Notes: generated by a model not told the origin, from the sequence alone. Positions 8,473 through 18,453 are shown, counted from the first letter of the stretch. The stretch is 64,000 nt of DNA from Clostridium sp. SM-530-WT-3G (GCF_012843905.1 NZ_JABAGC010000001.1:1-64000); one strand, 5' to 3'. Program-made: numbers and translations.

Positions 8473-10839
8473 ATGAGAACAGTGAAGATAAAGAAGTTTA
8501 GAAACCAGATTCTTATTATAGGAACAGTATTAACGTCTATAGTCTATATTATTTGGAGGATGTTTTATACACTTCCATTTGGATATGGATTCATTTTTAT
8601 GGCAGCTGCTATATATCTTTTAGTGGTTGAGTTTGTGGGGTTGTTAGAGGAAGCTGTACATTATTATAACATGTCTGATATTCAGTATCCTGAAAGACCT
8701 GAGGTAGATGAAAATTTATTTCCAGATGTTGATGTGTTTGTTGCAACGTATAATGAGCCAGTTGAAATTTTATATAAGACTATAAATGGATGCATTAATA
8801 TGGATTATCCAGATAAAAGTAAGGTCCACATATATATATGTGATGATGGAAACAGAGAGGAAATGAGGGAACTTGCTGAAAAATTAAACGTAAATTATAT
8901 TACGCGTACAGAACATAAGCATGCCAAGGCTGGAAACCTTAATAATGCATTAAGTCAGACAAGTTCTCCCCTTGTAGTAACTTTTGATGCTGACATGATA
9001 CCTATGCATGACTTTTTAACAGCCTGTGTTCCCTATTTTGTTGAGGATTTAGAAAATGCTAAGAAGATTGAAATGGAGAAAGGAAAGAAAGCAAGCTATA
9101 AGAGAGAGAATAAGATAGGATTTATTCAGACACCACAAAGCTTTTATAATCCTGATTTATTTCAATATAACCTATTTTCTGAAAGAAGAATTCCAAATGA
9201 ACAGGATTATTTTTATAGGGATATACAGGTAGCTAGAAACAAGAGCAACTCTGTTATATATGGTGGTTCTAATACTGTTATTTCAAGAGAGGCCCTTGAA
9301 GTAATCGGAGGATTCTATACAAAGGTAATCACAGAGGATTTTGCTACAGGAATGCTTATTCAGAGTAATGGATATAAGTGTTATGCAATTGATGAAGTTC
9401 ATGCAGTAGGACTTTCAGCAGAGGACCTTAAAGGACTTGTAAAGCAGAGGCAGAGATGGGCAAGGGGATGCATACAGACAGGAAGAAAACTTAATATCCT
9501 TTTTAGAAAGGGATTGAAATTTTCTCAGAAGCTTAGTTATATTTCAGCTATTTCTTACTGGTATGGCAGTCTTAAACGTCTTATATATATAATGGCTCCA
9601 ATATTGTTTTCTGTTTTTGATATTACAGTTTTCAGGTGCAATTTGTGGCAGATATTGATTTTCTGGTTTCCAATGTATTTATTCAGTTCTAAAAGTCTTA
9701 AGCTTGTTTCAAAGAATATAAGGACTACAAAGTGGACTAATGTATATGAAACTATAATGTTCCCTTCTCTTATAATAGTGGTTTTATTAGAAAGCTTTGG
9801 TATAACGCAGTCTAAATTTGCAGTTACAAGAAAAGGGGGAGCTGTTGAGGATAAAAATTATCAATATAAAAAGGCAGTTCCACATATTATCCTGGCTATA
9901 TTGTCTGTAATCGGAATATGCAGATGTATTAAATGGACTTTTGAAAGCGGAACTCCAACTTTTATAGTTTTGATTTTCTGGCTTGTTTTAAATATGTACA
10001 ATATTGTAATGTCAATATTCTTCATGCTTGGAAGAAAGGTAAATAGAAAGTATATACGTTTCAGATTAAACGAAAAAGCTGTAATATCCTTTGAAGATAA
10101 GGAAATTGTATGTGATACTTATGATATTTCAGAAGGAGGAATAGCAGTAATTTCTGATTCCCCTGAGTATATACCTTATGATAGAAGAATTGACATAAGT
10201 GTTAAGACTGAGAGATATAGTACAAAATTCAAGGCTTCAATAGTTCAGGTTAACGAAATAAAGGGAAGCTTTAAGTATTCTTTTAAAATTGATGAAATTG
10301 ATGAGGATAATTTCAAACAGCTTTTAGGTGTTGTTTATGACAGAGTTCCATCTCTTCCTAAAAACATAGAAAAGAACAATAGTATTTTTGATGATATAAG
10401 AATCAATATTTTAAGAAGAACTGCTAAGCCTATTACATTTAAAAGAAAGTCTGTAAGAATTGATCTTAATAAGAAAATTCAATCATTGGAGTGCGGTATT
10501 GTTGAAATTGTGAATTTTAATTATGACTATATTGCTGTAAAGACAGATATACGACATAAGGATATTAATAATCTTACAATAAAAGCAGGAAATGATATTA
10601 ATCTAGAATGCAGATATGTAAAAAATCTAAACTTCATGAAGCTTAATCCAATGGAGCTTAAGATAAAATCAATTCAGCTATATGAAATACAGAATAAGGA
10701 TGATATCAAATATAGTGATGAATTTAGAAAGATTTTAGAACAATGGATAAGAGAAAATGAATTTGACAGTATGAACAGAAATAAGAGTAAAAAATCATAT
10801 ATTTCAAATGATGAATTTTTGGAAATGGATTATGTGTAA
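8473..10839 (+). CDS. ccsA: Cellulose synthase catalytic subunit with PilZ domain
   Basis: About 788 residues. Two N-terminal membrane segments (about 12-62) precede a GT2 domain with the full processive synthase signature: DDG (126-128), DAD (174-176), TED (289-291) and QRQRW (327-331). Further membrane helices follow, then a PilZ-like region with RKYIRFR and DISEGG (about 525-560), the c-di-GMP binding arrangement of BcsA. It polymerises UDP-glucose to beta-1,4-glucan and threads it across the membrane. It is the first gene of five in one direction, resembling the ccs (clostridial cellulose synthesis) operon. ATG 8473 has a weak AGAG site; TTG 8467 is an alternative start. Confidence 0.9.
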   Translation: MRTVKIKKFRNQILIIGTVLTSIVYIIWRMFYTLPFGYGFIFMAAAIYLLVVEFVGLLEEAVHYYNMSDIQYPERPEVDENLFPDVDVFVATYNEPVEILYKTINGCINMDYPDKSKVHIYICDDGNREEMRELAEKLNVNYITRTEHKHAKAGNLNNALSQTSSPLVVTFDADMIPMHDFLTACVPYFVEDLENAKKIEMEKGKKASYKRENKIGFIQTPQSFYNPDLFQYNLFSERRIPNEQDYFYRDIQVARNKSNSVIYGGSNTVISREALEVIGGFYTKVITEDFATGMLIQSNGYKCYAIDEVHAVGLSAEDLKGLVKQRQRWARGCIQTGRKLNILFRKGLKFSQKLSYISAISYWYGSLKRLIYIMAPILFSVFDITVFRCNLWQILIFWFPMYLFSSKSLKLVSKNIRTTKWTNVYETIMFPSLIIVVLLESFGITQSKFAVTRKGGAVEDKNYQYKKAVPHIILAILSVIGICRCIKWTFESGTPTFIVLIFWLVLNMYNIVMSIFFMLGRKVNRKYIRFRLNEKAVISFEDKEIVCDTYDISEGGIAVISDSPEYIPYDRRIDISVKTERYSTKFKASIVQVNEIKGSFKYSFKIDEIDEDNFKQLLGVVYDRVPSLPKNIEKNNSIFDDIRINILRRTAKPITFKRKSVRIDLNKKIQSLECGIVEIVNFNYDYIAVKTDIRHKDINNLTIKAGNDINLECRYVKNLNFMKLNPMELKIKSIQLYEIQNKDDIKYSDEFRKILEQWIRENEFDSMNRNKSKKSYISNDEFLEMDYV

Positions 10840-10849
10840 AGAGGTATAT

Positions 10850-11941
10850 ATGAAATATTTAAAAATAGTTCTAATGTGTGTAATTACAGTGCTTGTTTTA
10901 ATTATGCCTGATACATGGGCATATGCAAGAAATAATGATATGACTAGAATGAAGGATTTTAGATTAAATCAAAGTAATAATGGTTGAAATATAAGCCTTA
11001 AAAGACTGGACAATTCTAATTATGAATTGAATTTTGATACTGAAAATTTAGATGAGGGATATTATACAGCCTATTTATATAGTTTGGGAAATACAAATTG
11101 GTCCAAATATGCTGGGATTTGCTTTTATATGAAGAATGAAGGTAGTACTCAGGCTAATATAAATATAAATGCAAAAGTTGGTAGTAATAAAGTACTTACT
11201 GTAAAGGATGAAGATTCTATATTTATAAAAGAAGAAGGGAGTTCTTATTTAAAAAGATTACATCCTCAATATGGAACAGTTCAAATTGAAGCTGGGTTCG
11301 AAGGTATAGTATATATTCCATTTAATTCTTTAAGCAATAAGAGTATTTCCAATATTGAATCCTGGGGGCTAATCGTTACAAGCAAGGAAAATGATAAAAA
11401 GAAAATTATATTTGGAGATTTTAATTTTATTGATTCTAACAGTTCTTTGAAGAAAAATTTTAATTCTCGTTATTCTTTAAAGGGAGATGCGGAAGTACAG
11501 ATACCTACAGCTGGGCAGTCCATAAGTGATTATGAGTTTGTAGATAATAAGACTAAAAGTAATATTTCAGACACTGGTACTAAGGTGGAATATTTTGTGG
11601 ATGAGGATGAAAAGGGAATTTCAATTGACCAGAATGGAAGACTTACTGTTACAAGTGATGCTGAGGAGAAAACCGTAAAGTTATATGCTTCTATAAATGA
11701 TGAAGTAATAGAAGAATTTAGAGTTCGGCTTTTTAAATCATGGACATTAAGTGCAAGTGAAGTGGATGGAACATTAAAGAGTATACCTCAGGAGAGTGAA
11801 ATAAATAATCTTTCTGCTGTAAGGGCTAAGTTTTTTGGCAAGGAAAGCGTGGTTATAGCTTTTAGAGTATTATGCATTCTTATACTAACAGGAATAGTCG
11901 GATTTTACTGTATGTGGAATAAGCAGGAAAGGGAGAAATAA
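10850..11941 (+). pseudogene. Exported cellulose accessory protein, interrupted by in-frame TGA (ccsB-like position)
   Basis: The ATG at 10850 follows an AGAGG site ten bases after ccsA and encodes a clear signal peptide (MKYLKIVLMCVITVLVLIM...AYA). The frame meets TGA at 10985-10987 (codon 46, ...NQSNNG-stop-NISLKR...) and then stays open to 11941 without any shift. It ends in one hydrophobic helix (SVVIAFRVLCILILTGIVGFY) and a basic tail. The ~300-residue body resembles a beta-rich carbohydrate-binding wall-anchored protein. No good ribosome site restarts translation after the stop. Either a Trp TGG mutated to TGA or the stop is a sequencing error. Its place between synthase and endoglucanase suggests a BcsB-like role on the outer membrane face. 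Confidence 0.75.
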
Positions 11942-11942
11942 G

Positions 11943-12986
11943 ATGAAACTCTTCTTAATAAGATTTTTAACAGGGATTCTGCTTGTATGTCTATGCATAT
12001 CTATAGGTGGGTGTGCAGACAATATACAGGATGAAAACAAGCAACTTATTGCAAACAAGGCAGTAAAGGAAATGCCTTTTAAGTCCTGTATGAATATAGG
12101 CAATGCCCTTGATGCACCAAAGGATATAAAGTGGGATGTAGAAATGCAGTATGAGTATTTTGATAAGATAAAGGATGCTGGTTTTGATGCTGTCAGGCTT
12201 CCTGTGAGATTTTCTGATTATGCAAAAGATACTAAGAATTATAAGCTGGATGAAGGATTTATGAATAAGGTTGATTCATATATTGATTATGCATTGAGCA
12301 ATGATTTATATGTGATACTTGACTTTCATCATTTTGTTGAAATCATGGAGGAGCCTAAGAAGTATAAGGAATGCTATCTAAAGATATGGCAGCAGTTATC
12401 AGAAAGATATAAGAATTATTCAGACAAGCTTATTTTTGAGCTTTTAAATGAACCTAAAGATAATATTGAAGGGGATTTGTGGAATAATTTTTTAAAGGAA
12501 GGGGTTTCTACAATACGTAAGAAGAACAAGAAGAGAAAGATAATTGTAGGACCTGATCATTATTGTTCTGTATACAGTCTTAATCATCTTGTAATTCCTG
12601 ATGATGATAACATAATCGTTTCTTTTCATTATTATGAGCCTAATGAAGTAGCTTTTCAGGGAAGCCTTAATCATGCAGGCTTTGAGGAGATGAGTAATAT
12701 TGATTGGAATGGTTCAAAGGAAGAAAGGGAGTATCTTGAAAGCAGGTTTAAAATAGCTAGAGAATATTCTGAAAAATATAATGTGCCTATTTTCCTTGGG
12801 GAGTTTGGGGTTAATAAAAAAGCACCAGAAGAGGCAAGGATAAAATGGACGGAGGCAGTTACTGTTCAGGCTATGAAGAATAAATTTGCATATGGATACT
12901 GGGAGCTGTGTTCTGAATTTGGAATTTATGATGAAGAAAATGATAAATGGCAGGAAAATATTTTAAGTATATTAACTAATAGATAA
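11943..12986 (+). CDS. ccsZ: GH5 endoglucanase lipoprotein of the cellulose operon
   Basis: A 347-residue protein. A lipobox SIGGC (Cys about 24) follows a hydrophobic signal, so it should be anchored outside the membrane. The GH5 (cellulase) barrel has AVRLPVRFSDY, the acid/base glutamate in FELLNEPKD and the nucleophile glutamate in FLGEFGVN. An endo-beta-1,4-glucanase in a cellulose synthesis operon normally trims or releases the nascent chain, like BcsZ in proteobacteria and CcsZ in Clostridioides. The start is one base after the previous stop, so translation is coupled, and its own site GGGAGAAATAAG is present. Confidence 0.93.
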   Translation: MKLFLIRFLTGILLVCLCISIGGCADNIQDENKQLIANKAVKEMPFKSCMNIGNALDAPKDIKWDVEMQYEYFDKIKDAGFDAVRLPVRFSDYAKDTKNYKLDEGFMNKVDSYIDYALSNDLYVILDFHHFVEIMEEPKKYKECYLKIWQQLSERYKNYSDKLIFELLNEPKDNIEGDLWNNFLKEGVSTIRKKNKKRKIIVGPDHYCSVYSLNHLVIPDDDNIIVSFHYYEPNEVAFQGSLNHAGFEEMSNIDWNGSKEEREYLESRFKIAREYSEKYNVPIFLGEFGVNKKAPEEARIKWTEAVTVQAMKNKFAYGYWELCSEFGIYDEENDKWQENILSILTNR

Positions 12987-13005
12987 ATAATTTAGGGGGA
13001 GAAAT

Positions 13006-14433
13006 ATGCTTTTTTCAAGTGTAGTATTTTTATTTTATTTTTTACCATGTGTTTTGATATTGTATTATGCTGCTTCTTTTTCAAGAAGAGTACAAAATGC
13101 AGTACTTCTTATATCAAGTCTTTTCTTTTACGCATGGGGAGAGCCTGTATATGTGTTAATAATGATAGGTTCTATTATATTTAATTATATATGTGGGCTT
13201 ATGGTGGATAAAAGCAGAGATAATGATAGAATGGCTAAGATCATTCTTATAATAACATGTGCTGGAAATCTTGGAGTATTATTTGTATTTAAATATCTTG
13301 GATTTGTGGTGCGTAATATAAATGAAATGTCAAATGGAGCTTTTCAGCTTAAGGTACCTTTAATAGCACTTCCTATAGGTATTTCATTTTTCACCTTTCA
13401 AGCTATGTCTTATGTTATAGATGTATATAGAAATAAGGCACGTGTACAGAAAAATATATTTTCGCTGGGGCTTTATATATCATTTTTCCCACAGCTTGTT
13501 GCAGGGCCTATAGTAAGATATACAACAATAGAAGATGCTATAAAGAACAGGAAGGAATCTTTTACTAAGTTTTCTGTAGGGACATGCAGGTTTATAATAG
13601 GACTTGCTAAGAAGGTGCTTATTTCAAACAGCATGGCAGTAATTGTTGATAGAATTTTTGAAATGAATACAAATGTATCTATTCCTGTTACACTTGCTTG
13701 GCTTGGATCTATAGCATATACACTTCAGATATTTTTTGACTTTTCAGGTTATTCTGATATGGCTATAGGGCTTGGACTTATGTTTGGATTTAAATTTGAT
13801 GAAAACTTCAACTATCCTTATGTTTCAAAATCTATTTCTGAATTCTGGAGAAGATGGCATATATCTCTTGGTACATGGTTTAAGGATTATGTATATTTCC
13901 CTCTTGGAGGCTCTCGTGTAGCCAATAAAGATAAAATAATAAGAAATCTTCTTGTGGTATTGGTTCTTACAGGAGTATGGCATGGTGCTGAGTGGACGTT
14001 TATAATATGGGGATTCTTCAATTTTGTATTCATAGCCTTGGAAAAGGTGCTGTCATTTGAGGATTCTAATATAAAGCCTGTATTTAAGCACATTTATGCA
14101 CTTTTTCTTATAAATATGGGATGGGTTCTTTTCAGGTCTTCTGACCTTATTGAAGCTGGAAAGTATATTTCATGCATGTTCGGATTTAGCGGAAACACAT
14201 TTTTCAGTAACTATACCTATATGTTTATTAAAGAAAATATAGTCTTTCTAATTGCAGCAATTGTATTTAGCACTCCAATTTCAAGGAAGATAAATAATTT
14301 TGTTGTAGATAAGTATGAAGGATTTAAGGTGTTTGAATGTTTGTATCCAGTAGCAATATTATCAACATTTTTAATATGTATATGCTATCTGGTAAAGGGT
14401 ACTTACAATCCATTTATCTATTTTAATTTTTAA
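13006..14433 (+). CDS. MBOAT family O-acyltransferase (AlgI-like, ccsH position)
   Basis: A 475-residue polytopic membrane protein. It shows the AlgI/DltB hallmarks PIGISFFTFQAMSYVIDVYR, FSGYSDMAIGLGLMFGF, NFNYPYVSKSISEFWRRWHISLGTWFKDYVYFPLGG and the catalytic His in TGVWHGAEWTF. MBOAT proteins move acetyl groups across the membrane for polysaccharide O-acetylation together with a DHHW/SGNH partner, which is the next gene. It has a GGGGGAGAA ribosome site. Its place in the operon implies acetylation of the cellulose, as proposed for ccsH/I and Pseudomonas Wss. Confidence 0.93.
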   Translation: MLFSSVVFLFYFLPCVLILYYAASFSRRVQNAVLLISSLFFYAWGEPVYVLIMIGSIIFNYICGLMVDKSRDNDRMAKIILIITCAGNLGVLFVFKYLGFVVRNINEMSNGAFQLKVPLIALPIGISFFTFQAMSYVIDVYRNKARVQKNIFSLGLYISFFPQLVAGPIVRYTTIEDAIKNRKESFTKFSVGTCRFIIGLAKKVLISNSMAVIVDRIFEMNTNVSIPVTLAWLGSIAYTLQIFFDFSGYSDMAIGLGLMFGFKFDENFNYPYVSKSISEFWRRWHISLGTWFKDYVYFPLGGSRVANKDKIIRNLLVVLVLTGVWHGAEWTFIIWGFFNFVFIALEKVLSFEDSNIKPVFKHIYALFLINMGWVLFRSSDLIEAGKYISCMFGFSGNTFFSNYTYMFIKENIVFLIAAIVFSTPISRKINNFVVDKYEGFKVFECLYPVAILSTFLICICYLVKGTYNPFIYFNF

Positions 14434-14459
14434 GTATGGGAAGTCGAGGATAATGAAAC

Positions 14460-15674
14460 ATGGAAAGATATTTTAGTAAGAAATATATTACTTCATTAAT
14501 GTTTGTGGTCTTCATTTTTACTTTTTCAATATTGAATTTTATAGGTTCATATGGAGAAATAAAGAACAGCTTTAATCTTAGTGCTGGTCAGGGCAGTTCT
14601 ATAAAGAATATTATTTCGGGAATAGAGAACACAATTAATGATAAGGTGGCAGGAAAGTATGCCTTTATTGAAAGCTATGGATTTATGCAGAGGCTTATGG
14701 GCAAGAATGAGGAAGCAAATTTTGAGGTTGTTAAGGATAAACAGGGCTTTTTGCATTATACTTTCTTTGGATTTCAGGCAAATCCAGTGTATGAGCTTGC
14801 TGAAAGAACACAGGCATTTAAAGATGGACTTAAGAACAAAGATACAAAGTTCATGTATCTTATGCCTCCTGATAAGTATATAAGGGGATACAGTGAACTG
14901 CCACAAGGTATACCTTATAATTATGCAAATGAAACTGCTGATAATTTTCTTGATCTACTCAAGGAAAAGGATATAGATATAATTGATACAAGGGAAAATC
15001 TTAAGCATAGCGGAATACCAGAAAGTGAACTGTTCTTCAAGACTGACCATCACTGGAGGACAGAAACTGTATTCTGGGAATTTGGAGAAGTAGTTAATGA
15101 ACTTAATAACAGATATGGAATGAATTTAGATCCTACAGGATATTACAGGGATAAAGAAAATTATAATTTTATAACATATAAGGATTCATTTTTAGGTTCT
15201 ATGGGAAGAAAGACTGGAGTATCTTATGGACAGCTTGATGATTTTACGCTTATATATCCGAAATTTAAAACATCTTATTCTTATTATGCAGAAACTAAGG
15301 GTGCTGAAATGCAGCTTGAGGGAAGGTTTGAAGAGGCACTTTTAACTGTATCGCCATTTAGAACTACAAAGGGAATCTATTCTCTTGAAGGTGATAAATA
15401 TTCATCTTATCTATTTGGAAATAGAGGTATAGTTCATGTTACAAATAAGGATAATCCAGATGGACCTAAAATATTGTTTGTAAAAGATTCATTTTCTGTT
15501 CCACTTGCTGCATTTTTGTCTACAGTATGCTCTGATGTATATCTTGTGGATCCTAGATATTATGATAAAGATATACCTGAGTATGTTAACAGCATTGATG
15601 ACCTTGATGTGGTAATCATGTCTTTTGGACCTCAGGACCTTATTGATGACTTTTTCAATTTTTATAAAAATTAA
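14460..15674 (+). CDS. DHHW family cellulose acetylation protein (AlgJ/AlgX-like, ccsI position)
   Basis: A 404-residue protein with one N-terminal membrane anchor (about 8-27) and an extracellular SGNH-like domain. The diagnostic DHHW motif lies in FFKTDHHWRTETVFWEFG (about 195) and a serine block FVKDSFSVPLAAFLS sits further on, as in AlgJ/AlgX acetyltransferases. It would receive acetyl groups from the MBOAT partner and transfer them to glucan. It starts 26 bases after the MBOAT stop and is the last gene of the operon; the hairpin at 15757 terminates it. Confidence 0.88.
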   Translation: MERYFSKKYITSLMFVVFIFTFSILNFIGSYGEIKNSFNLSAGQGSSIKNIISGIENTINDKVAGKYAFIESYGFMQRLMGKNEEANFEVVKDKQGFLHYTFFGFQANPVYELAERTQAFKDGLKNKDTKFMYLMPPDKYIRGYSELPQGIPYNYANETADNFLDLLKEKDIDIIDTRENLKHSGIPESELFFKTDHHWRTETVFWEFGEVVNELNNRYGMNLDPTGYYRDKENYNFITYKDSFLGSMGRKTGVSYGQLDDFTLIYPKFKTSYSYYAETKGAEMQLEGRFEEALLTVSPFRTTKGIYSLEGDKYSSYLFGNRGIVHVTNKDNPDGPKILFVKDSFSVPLAAFLSTVCSDVYLVDPRYYDKDIPEYVNSIDDLDVVIMSFGPQDLIDDFFNFYKN

Positions 15675-15756
15675 TTTAAGTTCAAGAAGGGCATTGAATT
15701 GAGCTTTATGGAATTTAAAGATATTTAATATTTATATATATAATTTTTTTGTTAAT

Positions 15757-15787
15757 ATCGTTGCTACTTTTGGCAACGATGTTTTTT
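15757..15787 (+). terminator. Terminator of cellulose operon (GTTGC hairpin)
   Basis: ATCGTTGC and GCAACGAT form a perfect 8-bp stem around TACTTTTG, followed by GTTTTTT. The remaining intergenic sequence to 16072 shows no gene. Confidence 0.85.
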
Positions 15788-16072
15788 ATTTATGACAAAT
15801 TTTATATTATTGGGAACTTGCTAAAAAAAGTAAAAAGTATTTGAAAAATCATAAATGGTAAATTCTTTGAGTACAAAGATGGGGGGATTAATAGTATATA
15901 TTTTTATATATAATATTATTTTATAATAAAATGTTGTTATCGATTGTTGAGTTGTTATGAACTTTGTGCATTTAGTAGGAGGATACCTGCAAATTTAAAA
16001 TATAAGTAAAGATAAAGATTTATGTACTTAAAAGTTTATAATTACAACATATTTGCACTAATAAATTATAAT

Positions 16073-16576
16073 TTAAAGATTAAACTCTAAGTCATGAAAA
16101 TTTTTTAATTCCCGTGTTTGAATATAATAATTTGGCAAAATGTTATTGCATAAAGTTTCAAAGAATAAGAGCATATAATCATAATTTTTATTTATGAAGC
16201 CAAGAGAAAAAAGACTACAATAGTGGTTTAAATATTTTGAGGCTACCCCTTTAAAGTTATTTAGCCAGTTTTTCAAATTTATGCTACAGTTTAGTATTTT
16301 TTTTGAGCATATAATATTGTCTTTTAAATAATAGGAACTTGAATCATATTGTAGAGATTTTCTAAGTTTTAGAGGAACTTTTTTATTATGCTTTATGATA
16401 TGTTCTTTTAAATATCTGTTATCAATTGACTTTATATATGCTTTTTCATCGATTTTGGAGAAAATTTTATCTTCACATCTTTTAAATGAATTATTTAATC
16501 CAAGTACCTTTATATTCATGGAATCATTTGTATCATATAAAATACTTACAATTATATTAGTCCTAAAAAGATCATA
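16073..16576 (-). mobile_element. C-terminal remnant of an IS1595-like transposase
   Basis: This segment is fused in frame to the upstream oxidoreductase remnant. The translation contains INLKNWLNNFKGVASKYLNHYCSLF, which resembles the C-terminal end of ISXO2/IS1595-family transposases (LK.W...F.GVATKYL.NY..WF). The DDE catalytic core is not recognisable. No terminal inverted repeats were found, so it is a fragment. Confidence 0.6.
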
Positions 16577-17242
16577 AGCATAGTCTTTAAAGTATGATTC
16601 GTTTTCTTTTGACATTACAACCTTATTACGTGATGGTCCAAGATTATTGCTTATAACTTCAGGTATAGATCCATTTCCTCCAGTTACTTCAATAGCATCT
16701 ATACCTAACTCTGCAAGTTTTCTAGCTACATATAGGCTGTCTTCTTTAGTTAATCCACCTTCATTAATATAGTCAGCTGAATTTAACTTTATTAATATTG
16801 GGAAGTCTTTGCCAACTTTTTCTCTCATAGCCTGAAAGATTTCAAATATTATTCTTTCTCTGTTTTCTATAGTTCCGCCATATTCATCAGTTCTTTTATT
16901 ATAGTATGGTGATAAGAACTGACTAAGCATATAACCATGCCCAGTATGTATTTCAATACCATCAAAGCCTGATTCTTTAACTCTTCTTGCTGCTTCTGCA
17001 AAGGCATTTACCAAGTATTTTATTTCATCTTTAGTCATTTCCTTTGCCCATACTTTTGTGACTTCATTCTGCATAGTTGAAGGGCCCCATATAGTTCTTT
17101 CACCTGTATTGAAACCTGTCATAAATCCACCATAAACAATCTGCATTATTATTTTTGCACCTAAATCATGAATCTTATCTGTGAATTCCTTATATTCTTT
17201 TATAAATGAATCATCATATATTCCAAGCATATTTGGATTTGG
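16577..17242 (-). pseudogene. Truncated NADH:flavin oxidoreductase (Old Yellow Enzyme family)
   Basis: The translation from about NPNMLGIYDDSFIKEYKEFTDKIHDLGAKIIMQ through DGIEIHTGHGYMLSQFLSPYYNKRTDEYGG, ENRERIIFEI and IKLNSADYINEGGL is the central barrel of OYE-type reductases, with the conserved HxGHGY and RxDEYGG motifs. The first ~90 residues are absent: a TAA lies just upstream in frame. At about 16577 the frame runs straight into a transposase fragment, so FMN-binding strands 7-8 are missing. The resulting 385-codon frame is a chimera unlikely to be functional. Confidence 0.8.
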
Positions 17243-17437
17243 CTGTTCTTAATGTAACAAGTACTCACTTTTTAGCAAGTATAAAATGATTAAGTTTCTT
17301 TAAAATAAATTTATTGGATAATGAATCTTTCTTTAATATTATGTTCATTAATGTTATTTTAAATGATTAATTTTAATTAAATGGTATTTTAATGTGGGGT
17401 ATTTAATCTGATTTTATTTAATATTATTCTTTTTTTG

Positions 17438-17469
17438 TTTGAACGTTGTCAAAAGTGGCAACGTTCAAA
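17438..17469. repeat. 11-bp inverted repeat, member of GTTGCC hairpin family
   Basis: TTTGAACGTTG and CAACGTTCAAA flank ten bases. Read on the minus strand the centre is CGTTGCCACTTTTGACAACG, nearly the same as the 15757 element including the loop. No T tract follows on either strand, so it is not a plain terminator. Confidence 0.7.
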
Positions 17470-17522
17470 TAATGTACTAAATTTCTTGTTTTTCTTGATA
17501 AATATTAAGAGGATATTTGTTT

Positions 17523-18086
17523 TTAGACACCATAGATTGGCTGAGAGGTATCTCTTGCTACTAGTATTTTTGTTGCTTCTATTCTATAATATGAAACTAA
17601 CAGATTTAATATATTTGCAACGTTTATATAGTAATTTGGTAGTGAAGAATATTTATATGTTCCTTGTGCTAACTTATTTGTAACAATGTTGTATCTTGTA
17701 AATGAAACGTATGTGTTCATTAGTTTTGATATTAAGGCAATATATAATCCATTGAGTACGAGTATATCTGGTTCTAAATCAGTAGTATGTTCATTTCCTT
17801 CTATACTATCATATCTTTCTAAAATGTATTGAATCCCTTTCATGGTTGCTTGCCATATAAGTGCATAGGCACATAAATCAGTAACAATAGACCTGAGCTG
17901 TATAATTAAAAGGCATATGGATTGCTTATCTTCATCACTAATCTTATCCCATGATATTGTAGCAGTATTGTTATTGTAAGCTGATTCTTTTTCATTATTA
18001 TCATTATTAAAATTATTGCCTATATCATTATCTGATTGGTTTGAATTTCTTTTTCTTTTTAAGTCTTTTTTTATTTTATGAGACAT
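17523..18086 (-). CDS. Hypothetical protein with Asn-rich N-terminus
   Basis: A 187-residue protein that I do not recognise. Residues 1-45 are highly charged and Asn/Lys-rich, probably disordered (KKDLKRKRNSNQSDND...). Residues 50-187 look helical and moderately hydrophobic (SICLLIIQLRSIVTDLCAYALIWQATMKGIQYIL; LYIALISKLMNTYVSF), which could pack as a helical bundle but shows no clear membrane helix. AAGGA lies eight bases before the ATG. It stands alone, 5' to 5' with nothing close. The coding pattern is convincing; the function is unknown. Confidence 0.65.
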   Translation of the reverse strand: MSHKIKKDLKRKRNSNQSDNDIGNNFNNDNNEKESAYNNNTATISWDKISDEDKQSICLLIIQLRSIVTDLCAYALIWQATMKGIQYILERYDSIEGNEHTTDLEPDILVLNGLYIALISKLMNTYVSFTRYNIVTNKLAQGTYKYSSLPNYYINVANILNLLVSYYRIEATKILVARDTSQPIYGV

Positions 18087-18294
18087 TATTATTGTCCTTA
18101 AGATAATTATTATTATTTATATTATATTATATATAAATAGATGGTTTAGGTTCTATATTTTTAGATACTATTCTCTTGGAATTCTTTTTAGAAAAATAAT
18201 CTGAAGAAAAAATTAACTAACTATTTGCAATATTGATAACATGTAAGTTTATATGATAATATTTAAGGTAATAATATATTAATATAATGAATAT

Positions 18295-18336
18295 AAGTGC
18301 AGAAAAATGTTATTATATTTTTTCTGCACTTTTTTG
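18295..18336 (+). terminator. Strong hairpin with T tract, no obvious upstream plus-strand gene
   Basis: AAGTGCAGAAAAA pairs with TTTTTTCTGCACTT and continues into TTTT. The T run follows on the plus strand, yet the plus-strand sequence before it (18087-18294) has no recognised gene. It may end a small RNA or a lost gene. The flanking sequence to 18453 is otherwise blank. Confidence 0.7.
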
Positions 18337-18453
18337 ATAAGTAGGTATTTATTATACTGATATATTATTATATTTGTATTAAGTAATGTCTGCTTATTAA
18401 TGTTTATTTAATTATTTTATTACAAAATAATTAAATAATATTATATAACAATA

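Noticed and set aside
10985-10987. TGA as selenocysteine or other recoding
   Set aside because: No hairpin like a bacterial SECIS is evident just downstream and the context suits tryptophan. A nonsense mutation is simpler.
14547-14906. 119-codon minus-strand frame inside the DHHW acetylation gene
   Set aside because: A shadow of a clearly conserved gene, with low-complexity translation and no ribosome site.
17438-17469. Rho-independent terminator
   Set aside because: No T tract follows on either strand despite the 11-bp stem; kept as a repeat.
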